Shown in pieces: positions 62,793 through 64,000 of a stretch of 64,000 bases of DNA; the first letter of the stretch is position 1, and every line of letters starts with the position of its first letter. Both the position numbers and the translations under genes were made by a program. Origin of the DNA: Desulfothermus sp964427155 (GTDB taxonomy: Bacteria; Desulfobacterota; Desulfovibrionia; Desulfovibrionales; Desulfothermaceae); assembly GCA_964427155.1 (NCBI GenBank), contig CAYRSC010000014.1:1-64000 (forward strand), given 5' to 3'. A model generated the notes under the pieces. The model was not told the origin of the DNA. It did not search any database and was given only the letters and a program-made list of their open reading frames with translations.

Positions 62793-63737
62793 TTATGAGA
62801 ACAATACACTTACTGAAGATTCATTGTGGATGTTGTTGATTGCCTGGGCAAGAAGTCCTGCCACAGAGACCACCTCTATCTTCCCACACCCTCTGGCCTC
62901 TTCGCTCAGTGGGATGGTATCAGTGACTATTAGCCTGTCAATGGAAGAAGAGCTTATCCTTTCCACCGCAGGACCTGATAGTACTGGATGGGATGCACAC
63001 GCTATAACTGTCCGGGCTCCCCTATCCATAAGTGCCCTGCTGGCAGTGACCAAGGTACCTGCAGTATCCACCATGTCATCTACAATAATGGCGAGCTTGT
63101 CCTTTACATCCCCTATAACATGCATTGCCTCTGCCTGATTTGGCTTGTCCCTTCTCTTGTCAATAATGGCAAGACCGCAATCCAGTCTCTTAGCAAATGC
63201 CCTTGCCCTCTCCATCCCCCCTGCATCCGGGGAGACCACCACCTTCTCACCCTCTATCCCTTTGAGATACTCCAACAGGACCTTAGATGCATAGAGATTG
63301 TCAACTGGAATATCAAAAAATCCCTGTATCTGTCCTGCATGCAGATCTATGGTGAGCAATCTACTTGCCCCTGCCACTGAGATGAAATCTGCCACCATCT
63401 TGGCGCTTATGGGTACACGGGGGATGACCTTTCTGTCCTGTCTCGCGTAACCATAGTAGGGTACCACCGCAGTAATCCTTTTGGCACTGGCCCTCTTAAG
63501 GGCATCTAACATGAGACATAGTTCCATGAGATTGTCATTTACTGGTTTACACGTGGACTGTATTACAAAGACGTCACATCCCCTTACATTGTCTCCTATC
63601 TCTATGCGTATCTCTCCATCACTAAAGGGCTTGGCTATCCTTGGGGTGAGTTGGGTCCCAAGATGGTTGGCAATGGCCTCTGCCAGGGCCATGTTTGAGT
63701 TTCCTGTGATAAGCTTTAAAGTGTTATTGTTTCCCAT
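62793..63737 (-). CDS. prs: Ribose-phosphate pyrophosphokinase
   Basis: 314 residues. GNSNMALAEAIANHLGT, the flexible loop and DLHAGQIQGFFDIPVDNL, VVSPDAGGMERARAFAKRL and the PRPP-binding IIVDDMVDTAGTL. Makes PRPP from ribose-5-phosphate and ATP for nucleotide, His, Trp and NAD synthesis. Situated 131 bp downstream of tRNA-Gln. Confidence 0.97.
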   Translation of the reverse strand: MGNNNTLKLITGNSNMALAEAIANHLGTQLTPRIAKPFSDGEIRIEIGDNVRGCDVFVIQSTCKPVNDNLMELCLMLDALKRASAKRITAVVPYYGYARQDRKVIPRVPISAKMVADFISVAGASRLLTIDLHAGQIQGFFDIPVDNLYASKVLLEYLKGIEGEKVVVSPDAGGMERARAFAKRLDCGLAIIDKRRDKPNQAEAMHVIGDVKDKLAIIVDDMVDTAGTLVTASRALMDRGARTVIACASHPVLSGPAVERISSSSIDRLIVTDTIPLSEEARGCGKIEVVSVAGLLAQAINNIHNESSVSVLFS

Positions 63738-63868
63738 GGCTGCTTATAGATAAAAGTATTTTTTAGGTTAAGGTTTTTTGTTTTGTTGGTTTCTTGTAAC
63801 CTATGGATTTAAAAGGAGAGTAGCCAGAAGGGAGTATTTAATGTATATGCCCCCATAAACTAAAATAG

Positions 63869-63940
63869 CAGGGGTGGGAGGATTCGAACCTCCGCATCAC
63901 GGGGCCAAAACCCGTTGCCTTGCCACTTGGCTACACCCCT
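63869..63940 (-). tRNA. tRNA-Gln (anticodon TTG)
   Basis: Folds as a 72-nt cloverleaf on the minus strand: acceptor AGGGGTG/CACCCCT, D arm, anticodon stem ACGGG/CCCGT with loop TTTTGGC (anticodon TTG), and T arm GGAGG-TTCGAAT-CCTCC. CCA is not encoded. The order tRNA-Gln, prs, rplY, pth is common in Desulfobacterota. Confidence 0.95.
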
Positions 63941-64000
63941 GTATTTATAAAGAAAGCAATTCCTCTGCCCTTCAGTTCCTCTAGCACCTCCCCTGGAATT
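63931..64000 (-). CDS. 3' end of an upstream gene, possibly ispE
   Basis: A minus-strand frame runs in from the right edge (IPGEVLEELKGRGIAFFINTGV, then TAG at 63933-63931), so only the last 22 codons are visible. The stop lies ten bases inside the 5' end of tRNA-Gln. The gene order and the helix-strand ending fit the C-terminus of 4-diphosphocytidyl-2-C-methylerythritol kinase, but too little is visible for certainty. Confidence 0.4.
   Translation of the reverse strand, partial: IPGEVLEELKGRGIAFFINTGV

Noticed and set aside
1..64000. CRISPR arrays, insertion sequences, prophage
   Set aside because: No regularly spaced repeats, transposase or integrase motifs were seen when reading the sequence and its translations.

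Overview
The window is about 64 kb of bacterial chromosome, almost entirely protein-coding, with one tRNA and no insertion sequence, phage or CRISPR array that I can see. It fits an anaerobic Desulfobacterota (former Deltaproteobacteria) member. The evidence is a HesB/IscA-like selenoprotein with an in-frame TGA, a periplasmic tetraheme c-type cytochrome beside a MetF-like protein, FdhD, SpoIIE/STAS partner switching, DUF6485, CarD, and the order tRNA-Gln, prs, rplY, pth. Core genes use AGG/AGA for Arg and ATA for Ile very heavily, a bias often seen in thermophiles (inference).

Layout, 0-12 kb: the 3' end of a PD-(D/E)XK-type protein; a structured leader and mgtE; pncC and pgeF; a free-standing selenoprotein gene with its own promoter and terminator. 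Then comes a translationally coupled cluster: a PqqD-like peptide-binding protein, an ATP-grasp ligase, a fold-III PLP decarboxylase-like protein, a urea-transporter/M23 fusion, a TPR protein and tgt. pyrR follows.

11-31 kb: housekeeping and biosynthesis. The minus strand carries the cell-envelope set ctpA and divergent polysaccharide deacetylase, preceded by argD, prmA, a DNA glycosylase and an EnvC-like M23 protein. Next are metF-like, cytochrome c, fdhD and nadA on minus, and metX-metW and DUF6485-GAF-mreB-IMPase on plus. argJ, an OYE-like reductase, PPC/DUF296, FmdB, rlmN, hisI-hisG, a TPR lipoprotein and a B12-binding radical SAM protein follow.

34-43 kb: a four-gene minus-strand operon of exported proteins with different codon use (many CGN Arg codons). 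It encodes a 1748-residue protein with a signal peptide and two kinase-like domains, a Cys-rich exported protein, a small periplasmic protein and a likely outer-membrane beta-barrel. It looks like a transferred accessory island.

43-50.6 kb: a sensory module. It holds an orphan TrpX-like substrate-binding protein, an MFS protein with two extracytoplasmic sensor regions, a GNAT acetyltransferase, an RsbW-like kinase, a STAS antagonist and a Cache-HAMP-PP2C phosphatase.

50.6-64 kb: two glycosyltransferases, a U32 peptidase, secF-secD-yajC, a BepA-like M48 protease, rho, carD, pth, rplY, prs, tRNA-Gln(TTG) and the last codons of a gene that may be ispE, all on minus.

Best candidates for undescribed systems: (1) the PqqD/ATP-grasp/PLP/urea-transporter-M23 cluster, in which the PLP enzyme itself starts with a RiPP-leader-like segment; (2) the exported double-kinase operon; (3) the MFS-sensor partner-switching module.
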